From contig JBIILZ010000127.1 in assembly GCA_044338255.1 (NCBI GenBank), forward strand, positions 1 to 10,280: a stretch of DNA of 10,280 nt, in the 5' to 3' direction. Of the stretch, positions 1 to 6,738 are shown piece by piece (within the stretch, counting starts at the first letter, position 1; the number at the start of each line of letters is the position of its first letter). A program made the position numbers and the translations under genes. The DNA is from CAIUVD01 sp044338255 (GTDB taxonomy: Bacteria > Planctomycetota > UBA11346). The notes under the pieces were generated by a model. It did no database searches and was not told the DNA's origin. It saw only the letters and a program-made list of their open reading frames with translations.

Positions 1-122
1 CTGGGTTCCTCCCTCCGACCGGCACACCTGCACCATAGCCAAACCTGATCAGACCGCTACACCAACCCCAACAACTGGCCAGAGTATTGAGACTGGACCG
101 GCCAAGGTTTTGAGACTCCACA
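1..122. mobile_element. Probable insertion-sequence end (body lies left of the window)
   Basis: No gene is visible in these bases. They hold two imperfect direct repeats with a 23-bp spacing, and the block stops at a CA dinucleotide (121-122), so read from the other strand it begins TGTGGAGTCTCAAAACC. A terminal TG...CA and several repeated sites near the tip are typical of IS21-type elements (family knowledge); the assignment here is inference, because no transposase is in view. The minus-strand gene reading in from the right loses its helical character exactly at this boundary, which supports an insertion junction at about 122/123. It could instead be an unrelated intergenic region. Confidence 0.4.
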
Positions 123-1240
123 CCATGGTCTTCAGAACTTTGGCGAGCTCGTCGAGATGATTGCCGAGATTGAGCTGCAGGCGCTGCTGTTCGGCAGGGG
201 TGGTGACCTCGGCGAGCATCGCCGCGTCGGTGGCAATGGCGCGGACCAGCGATCCCATCTGGCTGGCCTCGCCGCTGAGAGCGACGGCCTGGAACAGATG
301 GTCGAGGGCGGTGCCAGTGGTGCGATTGGCGTTGACCACGCTCAATTCCAGGTCGTCGATGGTTTCTCCGATCGCGCTGCGGGCTTCCTCGACCACGGAG
401 AGGACCTCTTTCACGCAGATTTGCTGCGCCGCCCGGGCGGCAGTCAGGTCGGAGGCCTCGGCGGTTGCCGGCAGGGCCAGCAGCGCTTTGCGTCCGGCGA
501 GCAGCCCGTCATCACCACTGATGCCGGCTTGCAGGCGGAGCAGCAGCGGCGTCATGCGTGCCGAGAGTGCTTCTTCAGGCTGCAGATTGCTCTGGATGGA
601 ATCGCCGACGGCCGCCATGCGGTCGGTAAATGGGCTGAGCTTATGACGGCTTTCGGTGGCCGTGATCTGGGCGATGAGGGCGCTCGCCTGCGCGGTCTGC
701 TCGCGCATCGCCAACAACCGCTTGATGCGCTCGTTGCCCACCGTGCTCGCCGACAAGGCGCTTGAAACCGCCTGCTGGGCGGTGGCCTGCACGGCGCTGA
801 CGGTCTTGTTCCAGGTGTTCGCGGCGGCGATGGCGTTTTGGACGTCTTGCGCCGTCAGCTGACGGCAGGCGGTGATCTCGGCTTCGCTGGCAATATGTGC
901 CTGGGCGAGGGTTTGCATGGCGCCGAAGGAGGCTTCCGCGATCGTCAGCGAATCTTCGGAGGATTCACCCAAAGAGGCCAGCTCGGCAACGGTTTGCTGG
1001 TGTTGCGCGAGCAGGGTATGGTAGCTGTTCTGGCTGGTCGCGACCTCGGCCAGCGACTGGGCTGCGCCGAGGTCATCGAGGATGCCGGAGAGCTGTTCAA
1101 GTTCGTGTTGCAGGGCGGCGGTCGCGGTCTGCAAGGGGACCGAATGCTTGACGACGACGGCTACTCGCGAACGGGCGACCCACGCCGCCGCCGTCGCCAC
1201 CAGACTCAGTACTACCAGGGCGATAAGGAATACCGTGACG
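49..1240 (-). pseudogene. Helical membrane-anchored sensor-like protein, truncated at both ends
   Basis: The frame runs from the edge of the MITE-like element at 1240 to a stop at 49. It begins with a membrane segment (RLLVTVFLIALVVLSLVATA) and then has about 340 residues of Ala/Gln/Glu-rich amphipathic helix with almost no Pro or Cys, like the sensory part of methyl-accepting chemotaxis proteins or histidine kinases. No HAMP, methyl-accepting or kinase domain follows. The last 24 codons (49-122) lie in the presumed IS end and look unrelated. Upstream of the membrane segment the frame enters the MITE-like element, where I find no in-frame ATG, GTG or TTG before a stop. The first usable start is GTG at 1198-1200, which would cut into the membrane segment. 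I therefore call it a broken gene: its native start was replaced by one element and its output domain removed by another. The exact family is not recognised. Confidence 0.6.
76..119. repeat. Two 21-bp imperfect direct repeats inside the IS end
   Basis: Unit 76-96 and unit 99-119 share the pattern YGGCCA-(R)-G-(T)-TTGAGACT-C/G, with about 16 of 21 positions the same. The repeat period is 23 bp, about two helical turns, which is the usual arrangement of transposase binding sites at an IS tip. Confidence 0.5.
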
Positions 1241-1404
1241 AGGAGCCTGTCGGAGATAGGCGCCAGAGGATGGCGAAGGTATCGTCCGGCAGATCCAAGG
1301 CGGCAAGGCGGGCGGATAGCGAGAGCTATCTGACCGTTTTGCCAACGCCGGAGATGCCGTACGAGACCGAGTCAGCCGACCAAGCCTATCTCCGACAGGC
1401 TCCT
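1241..1404. mobile_element. 164-bp MITE-like element with 20-bp perfect terminal inverted repeats
   Basis: The left end AGGAGCCTGTCGGAGATAGG (1241-1260) is the exact reverse complement of 1385-1404. The interior has no gene and carries a small hairpin (GATAGC/GCTATC, 1315-1320 and 1325-1330). A second copy lies in inverted orientation at 10176-10280; over the 105 comparable bases I count 8 differences and no gaps. Size, perfect ends, lack of coding capacity and a dispersed second copy all fit a non-autonomous miniature element. No target-site duplication is evident: the left flank is GTGACG and the right flank AGGCGA. It sits immediately upstream of, and partly replaces, the 5' end of the helical sensor gene. 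Confidence 0.75.
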
Positions 1405-1498
1405 AGGCGATTAAGATGACGACGCAGCTGCATTCAGTCATCATACCCTCGAATTTTCGCTCTCGGCAAGTCCGAGTTCGTGCGTGAAAGGTGACCGC

Positions 1499-2410
1499 TC
1501 AGCGCGCCGTTCGGCGGAAGCCGAAGAGGAAGATGGCGAAGACCACCAGGCTCGAGAGCCAGCCTTCGATCTCGAAAAACGGCCTGAGGTGGAGATTCCA
1601 GGCCGAATGCGCGTGTCGGAACTCCTTGGCATCGGTAATCAGCGCCGGATCCGGTGGGGGGGCGGCGGCGGTATTGATGGTCACCGTATGCGCCAGCTGG
1701 AAACGCGGTGGGCACTGCCGCTCGACCTCGGTAAGGTATTGCGCTGCGTTGCTGTAGGTCGTGCCGGGAGCAAACTGCCGTTGGCTGCCGAAGAGATCGA
1801 CGGGGACTTCGACGAGGAGTTTGAGGCCGATCACACCGACGGCGGCGAAGGCCGCGCCTTCGAGGTGCGGGAAGCGATGGATGAGGGTCAGGAAGCCCTG
1901 GGCGGCGAAGCGCATGGCCAAGATCCCCAACAGTCCGCCGACGATGAGGACCCACAGCTTGCTCGACAGGGCCACGGCCGCGGCGATGGAATCCACGGAA
2001 AAGGCGATGTCGGTGAGCTCGACCGCGATCACCGTTGACCAGAAGGGGGACAGGCCCAGAAAATGGGGCGTCTTCGTCGGGTTCCCGGCATCCAATTGGG
2101 TTTCTGGACGGCTGGTGAGGTGCTTCACCGCCATCCATAGCAGATAGGTGCCGCCGAGCATTTTCAGCCACCACTGCGAGATGATCCAGGTCGCCAGCAT
2201 CAGGGCGATGATGCGGAAGACGTAGGCGCCGATGATGCCGTAGCGCAGGGCCCGTGCACGTTGCTCGGGAGGCAGGTGCTTGACGCGCAGGGCCAGGACC
2301 ACGGCGTTGTCGCAGGACAGTAGTCCTTCCATGATGATGAGGACCAGCACCACCAGCAGATCGGCGGGAACGAAAGGTCGCAGTTGTAGGAAGGTAAGGA
2401 TGGCGTCCAT
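1499..2410 (-). CDS. TerC-family integral membrane protein (probable metal-ion transporter)
   Basis: This 303-residue protein has about seven hydrophobic segments and both acidic hallmarks of the TerC family (Pfam TerC): MEGLLSCDN at 27-35 (E28, D34, N35) and VELTDIAFSVDS at 130-141 (E131, D134, D140), placed in two repeated membrane halves. Characterised relatives (YceF/YkoY of Bacillus, Alx of E. coli) act in manganese export or metal homeostasis in the cytoplasmic membrane; the substrate here is unknown. A hydrophilic stretch of about 80 residues (205-285, rich in Pro, Thr and Ala) separates the last two membrane segments. I chose ATG 2408-2410 because the first membrane segment follows at a normal distance. 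ATG 2438-2440 and TTG 2444-2446 are in frame and would add 10 or 12 polar residues; none of the three has a good Shine-Dalgarno sequence. It is divergent from the folate fusion gene, with the 13-bp repeat array between them. Confidence 0.88.
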   Translation of the reverse strand: MDAILTFLQLRPFVPADLLVVLVLIIMEGLLSCDNAVVLALRVKHLPPEQRARALRYGIIGAYVFRIIALMLATWIISQWWLKMLGGTYLLWMAVKHLTSRPETQLDAGNPTKTPHFLGLSPFWSTVIAVELTDIAFSVDSIAAAVALSSKLWVLIVGGLLGILAMRFAAQGFLTLIHRFPHLEGAAFAAVGVIGLKLLVEVPVDLFGSQRQFAPGTTYSNAAQYLTEVERQCPPRFQLAHTVTINTAAAPPPDPALITDAKEFRHAHSAWNLHLRPFFEIEGWLSSLVVFAIFLFGFRRTAR

Positions 2411-2460
2411 GGGCTTGGAAGAGTCTGGGCAGGATGCCATTCGCAAGCGCGGGACGGACG

Positions 2461-2564
2461 GTGGATGTGGCTAGTTGATGTGACCGGTGGTTGGGACTAG
2501 AGGATGCGACCAGTGGACGTGACCAGTGGATGAGACCAGAGGACGCGACTAGTTGACGCGGCCC
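2461..2564. repeat. Eight-unit 13-bp tandem repeat in the divergent control region
   Basis: Eight consecutive 13-mers begin at 2461, 2474, 2487, 2500, 2513, 2526, 2539 and 2552. The consensus is GTGGATGYGACYA, and each unit differs at a few positions; the GAC/GGC core followed by CA or TA is the most constant part. The array ends 21 bp before the folD-fusion ATG and starts 50 bp before the terC ATG, so any promoter for either gene must lie in or beside it. The unit length is not a multiple of three, so it is not a protein repeat. It could be a cluster of regulator binding sites (iteron-like) or a neutral minisatellite. Confidence 0.85.
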
Positions 2565-2585
2565 TGGGCGCGCCACCGTGCGGGC

Positions 2586-5330
2586 ATGAACGCACGCATC
2601 ATCGATGGCAAGGCTGTTTCCGATCGTCGTCGTACGACCCTCGCTCAGCAGGTGCAGGAGCTGGCGGCGCGCGGTCTGCAGCCGTGCCTGGCGGCGGTGA
2701 CGGTGCGCGCCGATCACGGCTGGTCGGTGTACCAACGCAACCAGGCCACCGCCTGTGCCGCCGCCGGGATCCAACATCGCAACGTGACCCTCGCCGAGGG
2801 CGCCGATCAGGAAGCCCTCTTCGAGGCCGTCGAGCAGCTCAATGTCGATCCCAGCGTGCACGGCATCATCGTGCAGAGCCCGTTGCCCGAGGGCTTCGAC
2901 GCCCTCGCCCTGCACAGCCGCCTGTCCCCCGGCAAAGATGTCGAATGCGTCGGCCCGGCGAATCTCGGATTGCTGCTCGCCGGGACCTCGACCCTTGCCC
3001 CATGCACCGCCTTGTCGGCGGTGGCCCTGGCTCGCGAGGCCATGCCCGAGCTCCGCGGCGTGGAGGCCGTGGTCATCGGCGCCTCGACCATCGTCGGCAA
3101 GCCCATCGCCCAGCTGCTGACTGCGGCCGGGGCCACCGTGACGCTTTGCCAGATCACCACCCGCGATGTCGCCAGCCACTGCCGGCGGGCCGATCTGGTC
3201 ATCGTCGCGGTCGGCAAGGCTGGCCTGGTGCGCGCGCAGTGGATCAAGCCCGGGGCGACGGTGATCGATGTTGGCATCAATCGCATCACCGCCGCCGATG
3301 GCAAGACCAGTACCGTCGGCGATGTCGCTGCCGAGGTCGCCGAGGTCGCCGGCGCCCTGTCCCCGGTCCCCGGCGGCGTCGGTGCCCTGACCACCACCAT
3401 CCTCCTCGAATCGACGGTGGCGGCGGCGCAACGGCTGACGAGCACCACCGACGCCATCGATGCCCGGGCGGTGACGCGGCTGCTTGGTGGCCTCGATCTG
3501 CCGCCGGCGCTCAGCGAACGGATCGCGACCCTGCTCTCACGGCACCTCGTGGGTTCGGGGACCATTGCCAGCGTCTCGCCCTTAGCGCGCCGCCTGCAGG
3601 AGATCCATGGTCGCGGTGGCGCGATGCTGCTCGATGGCGCTATGGGCACCGAGCTGATCGCACGCGGCATCGCCCCGGCCGCGGTTGCCGAGGCCAATCG
3701 CGACCACCCCGACCTCGTGCTCGAGATCCATCGCGCCTACCTCGCGGCGGGGGCCGAGGTCCTGACCACCAACACCTTCGCCTTGAACCGTTTCCGCCGC
3801 CGCGATCGCGAAGAGCTGATCCGCCTGCTGACCGCCGGCGTACGCTTGGCGCGTCAAGCCGCCGCCGGGGCCGGCCGGACGGTGTTCATCCTCGGTTCGA
3901 TCGGGCCCCTGGGGAGCGTCGTCGGCGCTGAACTGGAAGCCTCCGCCGCCAGCGATGCCGTGGCCGAGATCGCCCTGGCCCTCGCCGATGCCCAGGTCGA
4001 TGGCTTCACCTTGGAGACCATGCCCTCGACGCTCGAAGCCAGCGCCGCCTTGGCCGGCATCCGTCGCGTCAGCCGTCTGCCGGTGCTGGTGGCGCGCAGT
4101 AGCGAACATCTCGACGCCGCCGATCTCGCGGAGTTCGCCCAGGCCATGGAGAACGGCGGCGCGAGCGCCATTGGCATCAACTGCGCCGCCGGTCCGCGCG
4201 CCTTGCGCCCGCTGGTGGCGGCCCTGGTGCGGGCCACGCGCCTGCCGGTGCTGGCGCGACCGAATGCGGGCTTCCCATCGCGGGCCGCCGATGGCCGACT
4301 GACCTATCATCTGCGGCCTGATTACCTGCTCGCGCAGGTCCGGGGTTATGTCGCCGATGGCGTGGGCATCGTCGGCGGTTGCTGTGGAGTTGGGCCGCGC
4401 CACATCCAGGCGGTGGCGGTGATCCGTGGAGCGGTGGTGACGCCGGCGGCGAACGCGGCGGTGGTCGTGCCGACCGAGGCTGCCGTCCGTCCGCCGCATG
4501 CCCTGTTGCAAGCCTTCGCCGACGGGTCATTTCCGGTGCTCGGGTTCGTACCCGGCCGCCTGCCCGGCAATGAGGCGCAGAGTGCGCTATCGCGTCTGGC
4601 GGCCGCCGGCGCGGCCGGTATCGGCCTGCTCGCAGGCTGGCCCGGCAGCGTGCGCGGCACCCGCTTGGTGGCCAACCTCGCTCATCTCGCGCAGGTCTGC
4701 GCGGTGCCGGCGATACTCGAACTGTCGGCGGGGGAGACCACGCTCGCGCTCGCCGAGGATAAGCTGATCGCCGCCCATCTGCTCGGCATCCGCACGGTGC
4801 TCATCGATGCCGGGGTCTTCGTCTGCCGTGGCGACAGCCAGGCGGGCGCGGATGCGATGCGCCTGCTGTGGCTGGTGTCGATGCTCAACCGCGGCCGCAA
4901 CCGCGCCGGCAATCATCAGGATGCCACCGCCTTCGCCGTCGGCGTCCGCGTCCCCGCGGCTGACCATGGGCATCAGGCCTACATCGCCGCTGGCGCTGAC
5001 TTCCTCACCTTGCAGCCGGTCTACGATCCGCTGACCTTCCGCGAGGTCATGGAGACCATGCGCGAGGTGACGGTACCGGTGCTCGCCGAAGTCCTCTTGC
5101 TGCCCGATGCCGCCACCGCCGACGAACTCGACAACGAGTTGCCGGCACTGTCGGTCCCGGAAGCCCTCAAGCAGCGCCTGGTCAGCGATCCGCAAGAGGA
5201 CGTGCGTGGCGTACTGCGCTTCCTCGCCGCCTGGCGCACGCGCTTGTCGGGGGTCTGCGTGCTCGCTGCCGATGCCCGGGTCGATGCCGCCGAGCAGGTG
5301 ATCGCGGCCATCCGCCGTCAGGCTCCGTAA
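2586..5330 (+). CDS. FolD / homocysteine S-methyltransferase / MetF-like three-domain fusion
   Basis: The 914-residue protein joins three one-carbon domains. Residues 1-285 are FolD-like (methylene-THF dehydrogenase/cyclohydrolase): VQSPLP at 96-101, the nucleotide loop VVIGASTIVGKPIA (162-175), VIDVGINR (226-233) and PVPGGVG (260-266). Residues 343-610 are a homocysteine S-methyltransferase: LLDGAMGTEL (348-357), TTNTF (394-398), GSIGPLG (437-443) and zinc ligands C533, C599 and C600. Residues 645-914 resemble methylene-THF reductase, most clearly in GADFLTLQ (803-810), NELP (850-853) and VPEALKQRL (857-865). HMT-MTHFR fusions such as YitJ are known; the added FolD domain is unusual. Key residues are changed in both flanking domains: the FolD catalytic Lys is Q53 and the KDVDG motif reads KDVEC (E120); the MetF Glu, His and Asp are G653, E712 and V744. 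The start ATG 2586 matches FolD N-termini. Only the central activity can be predicted with confidence. Confidence 0.9.
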   Translation: MNARIIDGKAVSDRRRTTLAQQVQELAARGLQPCLAAVTVRADHGWSVYQRNQATACAAAGIQHRNVTLAEGADQEALFEAVEQLNVDPSVHGIIVQSPLPEGFDALALHSRLSPGKDVECVGPANLGLLLAGTSTLAPCTALSAVALAREAMPELRGVEAVVIGASTIVGKPIAQLLTAAGATVTLCQITTRDVASHCRRADLVIVAVGKAGLVRAQWIKPGATVIDVGINRITAADGKTSTVGDVAAEVAEVAGALSPVPGGVGALTTTILLESTVAAAQRLTSTTDAIDARAVTRLLGGLDLPPALSERIATLLSRHLVGSGTIASVSPLARRLQEIHGRGGAMLLDGAMGTELIARGIAPAAVAEANRDHPDLVLEIHRAYLAAGAEVLTTNTFALNRFRRRDREELIRLLTAGVRLARQAAAGAGRTVFILGSIGPLGSVVGAELEASAASDAVAEIALALADAQVDGFTLETMPSTLEASAALAGIRRVSRLPVLVARSSEHLDAADLAEFAQAMENGGASAIGINCAAGPRALRPLVAALVRATRLPVLARPNAGFPSRAADGRLTYHLRPDYLLAQVRGYVADGVGIVGGCCGVGPRHIQAVAVIRGAVVTPAANAAVVVPTEAAVRPPHALLQAFADGSFPVLGFVPGRLPGNEAQSALSRLAAAGAAGIGLLAGWPGSVRGTRLVANLAHLAQVCAVPAILELSAGETTLALAEDKLIAAHLLGIRTVLIDAGVFVCRGDSQAGADAMRLLWLVSMLNRGRNRAGNHQDATAFAVGVRVPAADHGHQAYIAAGADFLTLQPVYDPLTFREVMETMREVTVPVLAEVLLLPDAATADELDNELPALSVPEALKQRLVSDPQEDVRGVLRFLAAWRTRLSGVCVLAADARVDAAEQVIAAIRRQAP

Positions 5331-5396
5331 ATATAATATTAATCCGGTGTTAACGTCTCGGGGGAAGATCACGATACCGAAATGCCTGCATCAGCG

Positions 5397-5425
5397 TTGA
5401 CAAAATTCGCCACTTTCCATGTTAT
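5397..5425 (+). promoter_or_regulatory. Sigma-70-type promoter giving a probably leaderless sulfatase-operon mRNA
   Basis: A perfect -35 box TTGACA (5397-5402) is followed by a 17-bp spacer and a -10-like TGTTAT (5420-5425, four of six consensus bases). Transcription would start about seven bases later, at or next to the FGE ATG (5432-5434). No Shine-Dalgarno sequence precedes that ATG, which agrees with leaderless translation. The position between the fusion gene's stop and the FGE start also suits an operon promoter. Confidence 0.65.
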
Positions 5426-5431
5426 CAATTC

Positions 5432-6448
5432 ATGAAATCTGCGGTGCTCCTGTTGGTATGCATGACAGCCGTTTGGGCCGCCGAGGGTGACGCTGCCCCC
5501 GCGGGTATGGTCCTCATTCCCGGCGGGTCGTTCGCCATGGGCAGCGATCAGCAAAAGACTAACAATAGTGAGCGCCCGGTGCATCAGGTCCGGGTCTCCG
5601 CCTTTTGGATGGACCGCGCCGAGATCACCAACCGCCAGTTCGCGGAATTCGTTGCCGCCACGAAATATGTCACCACCGCTGAAAAGCCAGTCGATTGGGA
5701 CGAGATGAAGAAGCAGCTGCCGCCGGGCACCCCCAAGCCCGACGCTGCCGCCCTGACTCCCGGCTCGATGGTCTTCACACCGCCGACCACGCCGGTGACG
5801 GATCTCGCGGATTACTCGCAATGGTGGAGTTGGGTCCATGGCGCTGATTGGCGCCATCCCGAAGGTCCCGGCAGCGACATCGCCACCCGCGCCGAGCATC
5901 CGGTGGTGCAGGTCTCATGGGACGACGCGGTGGCCTATGCTACCTGGGCCGGCAAGCGTCTGCCGACCGAGGCCGAATGGGAATACGCCGCTCGCGGCGG
6001 GCTGGCCGGCAAACGCTACACCTGGGGCGATGAGACCATCAGCGACACCGACGGCACGCGCGTCAACACCTGGCAGGGGACCTTTCCTACGACCAATCTG
6101 AAGGCTGATGGTTTTGGCTCGACCTCGCTGGTGGCGACCTATCCGGCCAACGGCTACGGGCTGCACGACATGGCCGGTAACGTTTGGGAGTGGTGCAGCG
6201 ACTGGTACCGCGCCGACGCCTATCTTGCCGGCGCCAATGCACTCAGCATCAATCCGCTCGGCCCTGAAAAGCCGTGGGATCCCGATGAGCCCGAGGCCCT
6301 CAAGCGTGTCACCCGCGGCGGCTCGTTCCTCTGCCATGTTTCGTACTGCGAAAGCTACCGCACCGCCGCCCGACGCGGCACCGCCTATGATTCCGGCGCC
6401 TCGCACATCGGTTTCCGCTGCGTGAAGAGACCCGAAAGAAAGCCATGA
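5432..6448 (+). CDS. Exported formylglycine-generating enzyme (sulfatase-modifying factor, SUMF1 family)
   Basis: FGE oxidises the Cys in the C-x-P/A-x-R site of sulfatases to formylglycine, the residue that performs sulfate-ester cleavage. The 338-residue protein begins with a signal peptide (cleavage probably after WA, about residue 16), and then the SUMF1 domain starts at AGMVLIPGGSFAMGS (24-38). Further family motifs are PVVQVSWDDAVAYATWAGKRLPTEAEWEYAARGG (157-190, quoted here only as a range: VSWDDA at 161-166, RLPTEAEWE at 176-184), GNVWEW (249-254) and RGGSFLCHVSYC (295-306). C301 and C306 match the two copper-binding active-site Cys of human FGE (336 and 341), and GFRC ends the domain. 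Many SUMF1-like proteins lack these Cys, so this is a genuine FGE candidate. It heads the sulfatase operon and overlaps the next gene by 4 bp. Confidence 0.93.
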   Translation: MKSAVLLLVCMTAVWAAEGDAAPAGMVLIPGGSFAMGSDQQKTNNSERPVHQVRVSAFWMDRAEITNRQFAEFVAATKYVTTAEKPVDWDEMKKQLPPGTPKPDAAALTPGSMVFTPPTTPVTDLADYSQWWSWVHGADWRHPEGPGSDIATRAEHPVVQVSWDDAVAYATWAGKRLPTEAEWEYAARGGLAGKRYTWGDETISDTDGTRVNTWQGTFPTTNLKADGFGSTSLVATYPANGYGLHDMAGNVWEWCSDWYRADAYLAGANALSINPLGPEKPWDPDEPEALKRVTRGGSFLCHVSYCESYRTAARRGTAYDSGASHIGFRCVKRPERKP

Positions 6449-6714
6449 ACAAATTCATCATCCTGCTGGTGTTGGTTACCGCGCTTGGCGCGGCTGAGAT
6501 CGACACCCCAAAGCCCGTCCCGGCGCCGCCAGTTGCGCCTGACGCCACGCAGCCAGCCCCTGCTCAGGTGCCCCCAGCAGCGACCACAAACGTCAGCACC
6601 CCGGCGGTTCCAGCCAAACGCGCTTGCGGTTGCGATGCCGCGGGCGGGCGGGCGGCGTTGCTCGCGCGACCTGCACCCACCACTTCGACTCCCGTTGCTT
6701 CCCCGTCTCCCTGA
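6445..6714 (+). CDS. Small secreted Pro/Ala-rich protein with a C-x-C motif
   Basis: This 89-residue protein starts at an ATG that overlaps the FGE stop (ATGA, 6445-6448), so it is very likely translationally coupled. It has a clear signal peptide (MNKFIILLVLVTALGA, then AE at about 17-18), a mature region dominated by Pro, Ala and Thr (20-58), and one Cys-containing spot, RACGCDAAGGRAALLAR (59-75), with C61 and C63. No known domain is recognised. The signal peptide ends in the same A/AE pattern as the FGE and sulfatase, and the gene sits between those two, so a role in sulfatase maturation is possible. Two readings fit the Cys spot: a copper-binding C-x-C, since FGE needs Cu(I), or a loose mimic of the sulfatase CTAGRAAF site. 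Both are inference. The mature sequence is low-complexity, so it may also be just a linker-like secreted peptide. Confidence 0.65.
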   Translation: MNKFIILLVLVTALGAAEIDTPKPVPAPPVAPDATQPAPAQVPPAATTNVSTPAVPAKRACGCDAAGGRAALLARPAPTTSTPVASPSP

Positions 6715-6738
6715 CGGCCACCATCACGAAAGGATCCT

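Noticed and set aside
157..1419. Plus-strand frames opposite the sensor gene
   Set aside because: Low-complexity Arg/Gly-rich translations without domains; one runs through the MITE-like element.
1405..1498. Possible terC terminator (CTCGG/CCGAG hairpin near 1470-1485) and a 13-codon minus-strand frame starting near 1444
   Set aside because: The stem is only 5 bp with no T run, and the peptide is too short with nothing to support it.
2411..2460. yybP-ykoY (manganese) riboswitch upstream of terC
   Set aside because: This motif precedes some terC-family genes, but none of its conserved sequence is present in the leader or in the repeat array.
1434..3431. 665-codon open frame on the minus strand
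   Set aside because: It runs opposite FolD and out of frame through terC, crosses the tandem repeat, is rich in Arg, Gly, Pro and His, and has no domain. It is a high-GC shadow of the real genes.
5332..5337. TATAAT just after the fusion-gene stop as a promoter
   Set aside because: No reasonable -35 box lies 16-18 bp upstream, and the TTGACA-based promoter closer to the FGE start is much better.
3582..5372. Minus-strand frames of 309 and 261 codons opposite the fusion gene
   Set aside because: No recognisable motifs, and composition typical of antisense frames in high-GC DNA; the plus strand carries clear conserved domains throughout.
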